Assembly (NCBI GenBank): GCA_902490305.1
Contig: CABUDI010000026.1
Coordinates: 1 to 23,370, forward strand
Length of the DNA: 23,370 nt
Source of the DNA: an uncultured Collinsella sp.
GTDB taxonomy: Bacteria > Actinomycetota > Coriobacteriia > Coriobacteriales > Coriobacteriaceae
Direction: 5' to 3'
Part shown: positions 5,432 through 12,552 of the stretch, one piece after another
Layout: each line of letters begins with the position of its first letter
Numbering within the stretch: the stretch's first letter is position 1
Program-made: the position numbers and the translations under genes
The notes under the pieces: model-generated
Told to the model about the DNA's origin: nothing
What the model saw: only the letters and a program-made list of their open reading frames with translations
Databases searched by the model: none

Positions 5432-6466
5432 TTAGCGCGCGACGCGGGTGCCACCGTCGGCGGCGGATGCCGCGGCTGCGATCTCGTCTGCGGTCACCAG
5501 GTTGGAATCGCCCTTGATGGTGAGCTTGAGGATCGAGGCCGCGATGGCGTAGTTGACGGCGTCCTGCGGATCGAAGTCGTTGATGAGGGCATGGACCAGA
5601 CCGGCGTTAAAAGCGTCGCCGGCGGCAACGCCCTCGAGCACGTGCACGTCATGAGCAGGGGAGAACCAGTGCTCGCCGCTCTCGGCGTCAAAGAGCATGC
5701 CCATCCAGATGGAGCGCTCGACGCAGGAGATGTTGCGGACGACCGAGGCGACCTTCTTGCAACCGTACTCGGCGCAGATCTGACGGGCCATCTCGACGTA
5801 GGTGTCGCGCTCCTCGATGCCGTGGGCAAGGGAGCCGGAGACGCAGGTCATGCCGAGGCCGGCAGGCGCGTCCTCGTCGTTGGCGATGCAGATGTCGACG
5901 AGCGGCAGGAGCTCCTTCATGGTGGCCTGCGACTTCTCGGGCGACCACATCTTGCCGCGATAGTTCACGTCGCACACGGTGGTGATGCCCTTGGCGCGAC
6001 AGGCGGTGAGGGCATCCTTGCAGGCGGCGGCCATCTCGTCGGAGACGGCGGGCGTCACGCCGGAGAAGTAGAAGACGTCGATGCCCTTGAGGATCTCGTC
6101 CCAGTCAAAGACGTCGCGCTTGGCCATGTTGATGGCAGAGTACTTGCGGTCGTAGACGCAGCCGTTGCCGCGCTGCGAGGCGCCGACCTCAAACACATAG
6201 GAGCCGAGACGGTCGCCCTGGCGCACGACGCGCGAGGTATCGACGTCGTAGACCTTCAGCGAACGCAGGGCGCACTCGCCCAGACGGTTGGCCGGGACAA
6301 CGGAGACGTAAGCTGCCTTGTCACCCTGGTAGGCCAGGGAAAGCGCGGTGTTGGCTTCGGCGCCGCCGTAGCGGACATCAAACTCGGTCGCCTGCTCAAT
6401 GCGCAGATGATCTTTGGGCGAGAGCCTCATCATGATCTCGCCGAAGGTAAGAACCGTTTTACCCAT
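5432..6466 (-). CDS. kdgK: 2-keto-3-deoxygluconate kinase (PfkB family)
   Basis: A 344-residue ribokinase-fold sugar kinase that phosphorylates 2-keto-3-deoxygluconate at the 6 position, supplying the substrate of the aldolase encoded next. PfkB signature 1 is seen at residues 33-40 (YGGAEANT). The ATP/anion-hole signature is AAGDAFNAG with the catalytic base Asp284; the first residue is Ala rather than the usual Gly of GAGD. The N-terminal LTFGEIMMRLSP is characteristic of KDG kinases. ATG 6466 is chosen because GGAG lies ten bases upstream; a longer reading runs into the leader hairpin. Substrate is inferred from the eda neighbour and family resemblance. The promoter carries tandem operators for the divergent LacI-type regulator and a leader hairpin. 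Confidence 0.9.
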   Translation of the reverse strand: MGKTVLTFGEIMMRLSPKDHLRIEQATEFDVRYGGAEANTALSLAYQGDKAAYVSVVPANRLGECALRSLKVYDVDTSRVVRQGDRLGSYVFEVGASQRGNGCVYDRKYSAINMAKRDVFDWDEILKGIDVFYFSGVTPAVSDEMAAACKDALTACRAKGITTVCDVNYRGKMWSPEKSQATMKELLPLVDICIANDEDAPAGLGMTCVSGSLAHGIEERDTYVEMARQICAEYGCKKVASVVRNISCVERSIWMGMLFDAESGEHWFSPAHDVHVLEGVAAGDAFNAGLVHALINDFDPQDAVNYAIAASILKLTIKGDSNLVTADEIAAAASAADGGTRVAR

Positions 6467-6508
6467 GGTCGCGCAGCTCCTTTTACTCGTGCGTACACCT
6501 TTGATATG

Positions 6509-6566
6509 GCGTTGGCACGCAGGTGCCAAGACGGTAGGGTGCGTCTTTGCACCTGCGTGCCAACGC
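6509..6566 (-). ncRNA. Leader hairpin with conserved 8-nt loop, copy B
   Basis: A perfect 18-bp outer stem (6509-6526 with 6549-6566), one mismatch, then a 6-bp inner stem (6528-6533 with 6542-6547) closing loop GTAGGGTG (6534-6541). The inner stem and loop are as in copy A; the outer stem is different in sequence but fully paired. It begins 42 nt upstream of the kdgK start codon in the 5' leader. Confidence 0.65.
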
Positions 6567-6568
6567 TC

Positions 6569-6635
6569 GCCGAAATCGGTTTACGAAATCGGTTTCGTTT
6601 CGAGTTGTAGTATACTCACCTACAGCGTTTTGCAA
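6569..6635 (-). promoter_or_regulatory. kdgK promoter with tandem LacI-type operators
   Basis: Minus-strand TATACT (6609-6614) has TTGCAA upstream (6630-6635). Just downstream lie two head-to-tail 13-bp copies of CGAAATCGGTTT (6571-6583 and 6584-6596); the second completes an 18-bp dyad, TACGAAATCGGTTTCGTT, at 6582-6599. Placement over the start of transcription predicts repression by the divergently encoded regulator. Confidence 0.7.
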
Positions 6636-6699
6636 CCGAGATTTTTAAAAAATGCCTAAAATGGCTCAGATCGCCGACAATTGGGAAACGGGGTGCGTT

Positions 6700-7722
6700 A
6701 TGGCGCAGATGAGAATCAAGGACATTGCCGCCGAGGCGGGCGTGAGTCCGGCCACGGTCTCGCGCTACCTCAACAACCGCCCCGGGCAAATGACCGAGGA
6801 GACCCGTGCTCGCATCGCGGCAGTTATCGAGCGCACCGGCTATCGCCCACGTGCCGCCGCGCGCAATCTGCGCAGCTCGCGTACGAACCTCATCGGTGTG
6901 ATTCTGGCTGACATCGCCAACCCGTTCTCGAGCGCCATGCTCGAGGGCCTTTCCGCCAGCGCCGCGGCGCGCGGCTGCTCGCTCATGACGGCCATTAGCG
7001 GCAACGACCCCGCTAAGGAAGCGGAGTCGCTCACCAGACTTATCGATGCCGGCGTGGACGGCCTGGTCGTCAACACCTGCGGAGGCAATGACGAGGCGAT
7101 CGCCGCGGCAGCGGGACGTCTGCCCGTTGTGCTGCTCGACCGCGACGTTGCCGACGGCGGTGTTGACCTGGTGACATCTAACAACCGTGAGCTGGTCGCC
7201 GGCTTGGTAGATGCCTTGGCAGCTGCGGGCAGCGAGCGTCTGTGCCTGCTCACCGAGGCAAGTGACGATAGCCCCGTGCGTCGAGAGCGCGCCGAGGCCT
7301 TTGCCGACGAGCTTTCGCGCCGCGGCCTTGCGGGCGAGGTCGTCACCCTGGCCGACGGTGGCGCCACGGGCGTCGGTCTCTTGGACGAGACCATCCGCGG
7401 CTATGCAGGCAAAAAGCTCGGCCTCATTGCCGTCAACGGCCTGGTTTTCCTGCGTCTGACCGAGGCACTGGCGCAGCTTGGTCCCTCGCTGCCGGCGGGT
7501 CTCAAGATCGCAACGTTTGACGATTACCCCTGGAATCACGTGCTCTTTGGCGGCGTGACCACGGCCGCGCAAGACACCCTTACCATCGCCGAGCGCGTGG
7601 TCGAGCGCCTGTCCGAGCGCATCGACGTTGTTACCACTACTGTGGGCGAGGCCGCAAAGCTGGCGCCCAAACGCATCGAGATCCCCGGCCACATCGAACA
7701 CCGCGCATCGACCTCGCGCTAG
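6700..7722 (+). CDS. kdgR: LacI family transcriptional regulator, KdgR-like
   Basis: A 340-residue LacI/GalR regulator. Residues 4-25 form the helix-turn-helix (IKDIAAEAGVSPATVSRYLN), followed by the hinge helix (RNLRSSRTNLIGVILADI) and a periplasmic-binding-protein-like effector domain (about 60-335). It is divergent from kdgK, and dyads with a central CG, as LacI-family proteins bind, overlap the kdgK promoter and the YczE-like gene promoter. In Bacillus subtilis a LacI-family KdgR controls kdgRKAT, so the analogy is strong, but the effector is inferred. Start: ATG 6700 or ATG 6709 gives the normal LacI N terminus; the upstream ATGs at 6652 and 6661 would add non-family residues. The ribosome-binding site is weak. 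Confidence 0.85.
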   Translation: MAQMRIKDIAAEAGVSPATVSRYLNNRPGQMTEETRARIAAVIERTGYRPRAAARNLRSSRTNLIGVILADIANPFSSAMLEGLSASAAARGCSLMTAISGNDPAKEAESLTRLIDAGVDGLVVNTCGGNDEAIAAAAGRLPVVLLDRDVADGGVDLVTSNNRELVAGLVDALAAAGSERLCLLTEASDDSPVRRERAEAFADELSRRGLAGEVVTLADGGATGVGLLDETIRGYAGKKLGLIAVNGLVFLRLTEALAQLGPSLPAGLKIATFDDYPWNHVLFGGVTTAAQDTLTIAERVVERLSERIDVVTTTVGEAAKLAPKRIEIPGHIEHRASTSR

Positions 7723-7764
7723 CCTGTGTGATAATATATAGACAATGTCATACAGGAGGTATCC

Positions 7765-8259
7765 ATGGCTGCGTCTGTGCTGAGTGTGCGAGTGGACTCG
7801 TCAATTAAAGACTCATTTGCCGAACTGCGCGAAGAGCTTGGCATGACTTCGTCTGTTGCGGTCAATATGTTTATGAGGCAGATGCTGCGCGAGCGCTCTC
7901 TGCCGTTTGTTCCTTCACTTGGTAAAAGCTCTGCGAGCGAAAGCGCCGCGACGGGCATTTTGGATACTGCCCAGATTGAGTCCGCCGTCCGCGAGGCGGC
8001 CAGCTCGATTCCCGCCATCAAAACCGTGATTCTTTTTGGTTCGTATGCCCGTGGCGAGGCTCATGCCGATAGCGATATTGACTTGCGTCTCGAAGTCGAT
8101 CGCGAGCAGGGCTTTGGTCTTTTCGCGTTGTCGGCGTTTGGTGAGGCGGTGCGCAAAGAAACCGGGAGGCAGGTTGACCTCGTCTCAAGCGACCATCTAG
8201 ATGCCAATCTGGCCGCGGCAATCGAGCGCGAAGGAGTGATCGTTTATGATCGCGCGTAA
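7765..8259 (+). CDS. RelB/DinJ-like domain fused to MNT-type nucleotidyltransferase
   Basis: A 164-residue two-domain protein. Residues 1-50 resemble RelB/DinJ ribbon-helix-helix antitoxins (LSVRVDSSIKDSFAELREEL, NMFMRQMLRERSLPF). Residues 83-162 form a minimal nucleotidyltransferase: FGSYARGEAHADSDIDL with Gly92-Ser93, Asp104 and Asp106, and a third acid at Asp138 in QVDLV. MNT proteins usually act as antitoxins that modify a HEPN (HepT/DUF86) partner. The ATG is 4 nt from a perfect AGGAGGT. At the 3' end a strong AAGGAG (8231-8236) and ATG 8246 open an overlapping ORF in another frame that stops after 14 codons, where a HEPN gene would be expected. The fusion could allow DNA-binding autoregulation by the N-terminal domain; that is inference. 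Confidence 0.85.
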   Translation: MAASVLSVRVDSSIKDSFAELREELGMTSSVAVNMFMRQMLRERSLPFVPSLGKSSASESAATGILDTAQIESAVREAASSIPAIKTVILFGSYARGEAHADSDIDLRLEVDREQGFGLFALSAFGEAVRKETGRQVDLVSSDHLDANLAAAIEREGVIVYDRA

Positions 8260-8290
8260 GTCAGACCGCCAGCCCTCGCACGTTTTTTGA
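8246..8290 (+). pseudogene. Vestigial 5' end of a HEPN/DUF86-type toxin gene (tentative)
   Basis: An ATG overlapping the nucleotidyltransferase stop has a good AAGGAG nine bases upstream and encodes only MIARKSDRQPSHVF before TGA. In MNT/HEPN modules the toxin gene usually starts by overlapping the MNT stop, and DUF86 proteins often begin with basic residues and DRxx. The sequence after the stop shows no continuing HEPN frame. A remnant after deletion is my reading; a short chance ORF cannot be excluded. Confidence 0.4.
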
Positions 8291-8304
8291 ACGCCTGACA
8301 CGCT

Positions 8305-8338
8305 TTAACCCTGCGGAAACATTTTTCTGCGATAGTAT
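8305..8338 (+). promoter_or_regulatory. Putative glnA promoter with GlnR-like box
   Basis: TTAAC-n6-GAAAC at 8305-8320 matches the actinobacterial GlnR half-box pattern (gTnAc-n6-GAAAc). It overlaps the position of a -35 element for TAGTAT at 8333-8338. Only one box pair is seen; a second is not clear. The neighbouring GlnR-like regulator supports this reading. Confidence 0.4.
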
Positions 8339-8385
8339 CTGCGATATAGAACAGTCGAAACCCGCCCGAAAGAAAGGGGAGCGAC

Positions 8386-9723
8386 ATGAACCAGCAGAAC
8401 ATCGATTACGTACTCCGCTCTGTAGAGCAGCGTGACATCCGCTTTGTGCGTCTGTGGTTTGTCGACATTCTCGGTCGCCTCAAGAACTTTGCCATCAGCC
8501 CCGAGGACCTCGAGGTCGCTTTTGAGGAGGGCATTGGCTTTGACGGCTCGGCCATCGAGGGCTTTGCCACGCCCGAGGAAGCCGACATGCTGGCGTTCCC
8601 AGACGCTTCGACCTTCCAGATCCTGCCGTGGCGCCCGAGCCACAACGGCGTCGCCCGCGTGTTCTGCGACGTGTGCACTCCCGATCGCAAGCCATTTGCC
8701 GGCGACCCGCGCGATGCCCTGCGCCGCATGTTCCGCAAGGCCGAGAAGGCTGGCTATCTGCTCAACGTGGGTGCCGAGCTGGAGTATTACTACTTCCCCG
8801 ACGAGCACACCCCTGAGCCGCTCGACAACGTGGGCTACTTCGATCTTTCGGTAAGCGATGCCGCCCGCGACCTGCGTCGCAACACGGTCCTCACGCTCGA
8901 GAAGATGTCCGTGCCCGTGGAGTACACCTTCCACGCCGCCGGTCGCTCGCAGCACGGCATGAGCCTGCGCCACGCCGAGGCCCTGAGCATGTCCGACGCC
9001 ATCACCACGGCCAAACTCATCATTAAGCAGCAGGCCTACGAGAGCGGTTGCCACGCCTCCTTTATGCCCAAGCCGTTGGCGGGCGAGGACGGCAGCGCCA
9101 TGTTTTTGCATCAGTCGCTGTTCAACCACGACGGCAACAACGTCTTTTGGGGCGAGGACGACGAGAAGTACCATCTCTCCGATATCGCCAAGCACTATAT
9201 GGCCGGCATCTTGGCGCACGCACGCGAAATCAGCGCCATCACCAACCCCACGGTCAACTCGTACAAGCGCATCACCACGGGCGGCGACTCCGTGCCGCAG
9301 TACGCCACGTGGGGCCTGCGTAACCGCGCGAGTATGGTCCGCATTCCGGTCTACAAGCCCGGCAAGCAGCTGTCCACGCGCATCGAGCTTCGTAGCCCCG
9401 ACCCCATGGCCAATCCGTACCTGGTCAACGCCGTCACGCTGGCGGCTGGTCTCGATGGCATCGAGCGCAAGCTGGAGCTCCCGCCCGAGGCCACGGCCGA
9501 GACGCTCAAGCTCACCGACCGTCAGATGCTCGAGGCCGGCTACACGCCGCTGCCGCGCTCGCTCAAAGAGGCGCTCGACGTGTTTGAGGACTCGCAGTTT
9601 ATGAAGGATGCCCTCGGCGAGCACATCCACAGTTTCTTCCTTAAAAAGAAGCGCGACGAGTGGCATAAGTTTGAGTCCACGATCACCGAGTGGGAGATTA
9701 AGCATTATCTGGCGAACTCCTAA
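8386..9723 (+). CDS. glnA: Glutamine synthetase, type I
   Basis: A 445-residue GS-I subunit that condenses glutamate and ammonia to glutamine with ATP, the main ammonia-assimilation enzyme; active as a cytosolic dodecamer. It has the beta-grasp N domain with GFDGSAIEGF, the metal and glutamate sites (AELEYYYFPD, HAAGRSQHGMSL, NHDGNNVFWGEDDEKY), the NPTVNSYKRI segment, and the arginine-rich ATP and phosphate site NRASMVRIP with RIELRSPDPMANPYL. The usual adenylylation NLY motif is not present in its expected C-terminal place, so it may be the GSI-alpha type, regulated by feedback rather than adenylylation. GGGGAG precedes the ATG by four bases. It is followed 50 bp on by a GlnR-like regulator, the pairing expected for nitrogen control. 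Confidence 0.95.
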   Translation: MNQQNIDYVLRSVEQRDIRFVRLWFVDILGRLKNFAISPEDLEVAFEEGIGFDGSAIEGFATPEEADMLAFPDASTFQILPWRPSHNGVARVFCDVCTPDRKPFAGDPRDALRRMFRKAEKAGYLLNVGAELEYYYFPDEHTPEPLDNVGYFDLSVSDAARDLRRNTVLTLEKMSVPVEYTFHAAGRSQHGMSLRHAEALSMSDAITTAKLIIKQQAYESGCHASFMPKPLAGEDGSAMFLHQSLFNHDGNNVFWGEDDEKYHLSDIAKHYMAGILAHAREISAITNPTVNSYKRITTGGDSVPQYATWGLRNRASMVRIPVYKPGKQLSTRIELRSPDPMANPYLVNAVTLAAGLDGIERKLELPPEATAETLKLTDRQMLEAGYTPLPRSLKEALDVFEDSQFMKDALGEHIHSFFLKKKRDEWHKFESTITEWEIKHYLANS

Positions 9724-9773
9724 TCGCGCTGGCTTGTTCCAGTACGATTGAGCTCATTTCTTTGGAGGCCGAT

Positions 9774-10436
9774 ATGTCCGAAAAGAGTGCCCTGTTCATG
9801 GCGCGCACGACGCGCTTCCACGAGTTTGCCCGCAGCTTGACGACCACCCTGGGTGTCGAGGTGAGCCTGGCAACCCCCGATTCGCCGACTGCGGCGCACG
9901 ACTTTGACCTGCTGATCCTCGACTCCGACGGCATCCGCAGCGACCGCATCGATCAGATTGCCAAGTGGCTTGACGATCGCGGCGGTGTCCCCATGTTGGT
10001 GATCGTCGACGACGAGGCGCTCGGTACCTTGCGCCTGCCCAATCACGCGCATGCCGACTTTGTATGCCCCACGGCGACATCCAACGAGCTTAAGGCTCGT
10101 GCGCAGCGCCTGATGGGCGAGGAGGAGACCGTCGCCGCCGACGATGTGCTCAACATCGACAACCTCGAGATTAACCTGGCTACCTACCAGGTGACGCTCG
10201 ATAACGAGCCCATCGACCTGACGCTGATGGAGTACTCGCTGCTGAGCTTTTTGGCGACGCATCCCAACCGTGCCTACAGCCGCGAGGTGCTGCTGCACCG
10301 CGTGTGGGGCTTTGAGTACTGCGGCGGCACGCGCACCGTCGACGTGCACATTCGACGCATCCGCTCCAAGGTGGGCCCGCAGATCGCGGCGCACATCACC
10401 ACCGTCCGTGGCGTGGGTTATCTGTTTAAGGACTAG
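9774..10436 (+). CDS. OmpR-family orphan response regulator, GlnR-like
   Basis: A 220-residue regulator with a degenerate receiver (about 1-115) and a PhoB/OmpR winged helix (about 125-218: PIDLTLMEYSLLSFLATHPNRAYSREVLLHRVWG, then TRTVDVHIRRIRSKV and TTVRGVGYLF). The receiver keeps an aspartate (Asp50 in LLILDSDG) but lacks the N-terminal acidic pair needed for magnesium and phosphorylation. This matches the atypical GlnR of actinobacteria, which is not controlled by a histidine kinase. No kinase gene is adjacent. Start ATG 9774 has GGAGG five bases upstream. The gene is 50 bp after glnA on the same strand and is closed by a terminator at 10441, so co-transcription with glnA is likely. GlnR identity is inferred from architecture and context. 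Confidence 0.85.
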   Translation: MSEKSALFMARTTRFHEFARSLTTTLGVEVSLATPDSPTAAHDFDLLILDSDGIRSDRIDQIAKWLDDRGGVPMLVIVDDEALGTLRLPNHAHADFVCPTATSNELKARAQRLMGEEETVAADDVLNIDNLEINLATYQVTLDNEPIDLTLMEYSLLSFLATHPNRAYSREVLLHRVWGFEYCGGTRTVDVHIRRIRSKVGPQIAAHITTVRGVGYLFKD

Positions 10437-10440
10437 ATTT

Positions 10441-10477
10441 CCACCACAAAGGGGACAGGCACCTTCGTGGTGGTTTT
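10441..10477 (+). terminator. Terminator after the GlnR-like gene
   Basis: CCACCAC at 10441-10447 pairs with GTGGTGG at 10467-10473, with a further AAGG/CCTT inside, followed by TTTTG. It begins 4 nt after the stop codon. Confidence 0.8.
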
Positions 10478-10591
10478 GCCGCATGCGTGGATCCCTTTCG
10501 AGTTTGCAGCAGAACTTAAGCCTTCCTAAAAGATTGCGTTCTCATACACGTTCGCCCGCATATTGGGGTACAACTCAACGTGAACAATGAT

Positions 10592-10618
10592 GGCCCGCCA
10601 CATGTTTGGCGGGCCTTT
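10592..10618 (+). terminator. Hairpin just upstream of the HtrA gene
   Basis: GGCCCGCC (10592-10599) pairs with GGCGGGCC (10608-10615), followed by TTTGGTTATTT. It sits 27 nt before the HtrA start codon, so it is either a terminator of upstream transcription or a leader attenuator for HtrA. Confidence 0.5.
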
Positions 10619-10644
10619 GGTTATTTGACGAAAGGATCGCAGCT

Positions 10645-12105
10645 ATGAGCGAGTACGATTCCCAGCGTCCCCAGGATGCGGGCAACGCCGGCGAGACCCA
10701 GCAGCAGCCGCGCGTGCAGGTGGAGTCGACGCCTGCCGGTAGCAACATTCCCTACGTGCAGGCTTACGACACGCAGACCGGAAAGCCGCTGGGCAGCCAG
10801 CAGGTTGTAAACAAGCACACAGTGGTCAAAACCAAGACCAAAAAGTTGCCGATCTTTATTACGGCACTCGCCGGCTGTGCCTGCGGCGCCCTGCTGGTCA
10901 TTGCGCTCATTATGAGCGGCACGCTCGATATCGGTGGCGGCAAGAATGCCGTGACGGCGGGTGCTTCGGGTTCATCGACGCAAAAGATTACGATTGATTC
11001 CGAGGACACCACGCTGGCCGAGGCCGTTTCTGCCAAGGCATTGCCCTCCGTGGTTTCCATCACCGCCACTTCGAGCGGTAGCCAGAATGGCTCGCTTTCG
11101 CAGTCTGCCGACGAGTCGGACAACTCGGGCAGCGTCGGTTCGGGCGTGGTGCTCGATACCGAGGGCCACGTCCTCACCAACAACCACGTGGTCGATGGCT
11201 ATGACCAGTACGTGGTTACCATGGACGACGGCACTACATATGAGGCCGAGTTCGTTGGCAACGACGCCTCGAGCGACCTGGCCGTCATCAAGCTCAAGGA
11301 TGCCGATGCCTCCAAGCTCACGCCGATCGAGATTGGTGATTCCTCCAAGCTCAACGTGGGCGAGTGGGTCATGGCGATTGGCTCGCCCTTCGGCAACGAG
11401 CAGTCTGTCTCCACCGGTATCGTCTCGGCGCTGTATCGCTCCACGGCCATGAGCTCTACCAGCGGTAACACCATCTATGCCAACATGATCCAGACTGATG
11501 CCGCCATCAACCCGGGCAACTCCGGCGGCGCGCTCGTCAACGACAATGGTGAGCTGGTGGGTATCAACTCGCTCATCGAGAGCTACTCGGGCTCCAGCTC
11601 GGGCGTGGGCTTTGCCATTCCGGTTAACTACGCCAAGAACATTGCCGACCAGATCATCGACGGCAAGACGCCGGTGCATCCGTACATGGGCGCCACGCTT
11701 TCGAGCGTCAATGCGCTTAACGCCCGCACCAACAAGCTGAGCACCGATAGCGGCGCGTATGTGGCGAGCGTCGTTGAGGATGGTCCTGCCGCCAAGGCCG
11801 GCATTCAGGAGGGCGATGTCATTACCAAGCTGGGCGACGACGAGATTACGAGCGCCGATGGCCTGATCATCGCGCTGCGCAGCCACGAGGTGGGCGAGAA
11901 GGTCGAGATCACGCTCATGCGCGGCAAGGAAGAGAAGAAGGTCACCGTCGAGCTGGGCTCCGATGAGGAGCTGCAGAACCAGCAGCAGGACGACAGTTCG
12001 ACCGACACCGGCAACGGCGGTATTACCGACGAGCAGCTGCGCCAGTACCTGGAGGAGCTGCTGGGCCAGCAGGGCCAGGGTCAGGGCTACGGCCAGGGTT
12101 ACTAA
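10645..12105 (+). CDS. htrA: Membrane-anchored HtrA/DegP-type serine protease with PDZ domain
   Basis: A 486-residue trypsin-fold protease for extracytoplasmic protein quality control. Domains: a cytoplasmic, polar N-terminal tail (1-65), one transmembrane helix (about 68-92, IFITALAGCACGALLVIALIM), a serine-rich linker, the protease (about 130-360) and one PDZ (about 370-455), ending in a Gln/Gly-rich tail with QGQG repeats. The catalytic triad is His181 (TNNHVVDG), Asp211 (SSDLAVIKL) and Ser293 (NPGNSGGAL). The topology places the protease outside the membrane. ATG 10645 follows AAAGGA by nine bases. The C-terminal QGQGQGYGQGY tail is unusual and low complexity. It is a monocistronic unit with a strong terminator. 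Confidence 0.95.
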   Translation: MSEYDSQRPQDAGNAGETQQQPRVQVESTPAGSNIPYVQAYDTQTGKPLGSQQVVNKHTVVKTKTKKLPIFITALAGCACGALLVIALIMSGTLDIGGGKNAVTAGASGSSTQKITIDSEDTTLAEAVSAKALPSVVSITATSSGSQNGSLSQSADESDNSGSVGSGVVLDTEGHVLTNNHVVDGYDQYVVTMDDGTTYEAEFVGNDASSDLAVIKLKDADASKLTPIEIGDSSKLNVGEWVMAIGSPFGNEQSVSTGIVSALYRSTAMSSTSGNTIYANMIQTDAAINPGNSGGALVNDNGELVGINSLIESYSGSSSGVGFAIPVNYAKNIADQIIDGKTPVHPYMGATLSSVNALNARTNKLSTDSGAYVASVVEDGPAAKAGIQEGDVITKLGDDEITSADGLIIALRSHEVGEKVEITLMRGKEEKKVTVELGSDEELQNQQQDDSSTDTGNGGITDEQLRQYLEELLGQQGQGQGYGQGY

Positions 12106-12131
12106 CGAGCCATTTCGCACATGCCGAAGCC

Positions 12132-12173
12132 AGAGGGGCTGTCCCATCAACGCGGGACAGCCCCTCTTTTCTT
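12132..12173 (+). terminator. Strong Rho-independent terminator of htrA
   Basis: A perfect 14-bp stem (12132-12145 with 12154-12167), 8-nt loop, then a run of T residues broken by one C (TTTTCTT). It lies 26 nt after the stop codon. Confidence 0.9.
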
Positions 12174-12241
12174 ATTGATCCGTTGGGAACGGAGGAAAAC
12201 GGATCACTTGTGGCTGGCAAGAGGCCTGGTTCGTAATGGTC

Positions 12242-12444
12242 TGGACAGTTAGTTCAGATACGTATAAATCTGGGGCAGCTTGGGATGCGTTTTGAGCAAT
12301 TTTTGATTGGGATGGGGTTTGAATGGGTGTTTGGGAGGGCGAGCGGGACGTTTACATGGTCTCAGGGAGCCCAAATTAGTTGAAACAGGGGTGTTCGTGT
12401 CTAATCCAGCTCTAGGATTTATACGTATCTGAACTAACTGTCCA
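12242..12444. mobile_element. MITE-like element with 29-bp perfect terminal inverted repeats
   Basis: Perfect inverted repeats at 12242-12270 and 12416-12444 begin with TGGACAGTTAG and end with its complement CTAACTGTCCA, and include the palindrome ATACGTAT. The 145 bp between them is G-rich on the plus strand and has no credible coding frame. Ends of the form TG...CA are common to several transposase families. I see no convincing target-site duplication. A non-autonomous element is the best reading; the remaining bases between 12180 and 12552 hold only an 8-bp inverted repeat (12177-12205) and the ligA leader. Confidence 0.7.
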
Positions 12445-12552
12445 CCCCAGTCTGGCGGCTGCCGATTCGGTGCGGTTTGAGACCGCTATTCGGCCCCATT
12501 GCGACCGGTGGTACTCTTGTATCCGTTTGAAATCGAGCGAAGGAGTGCCGCT

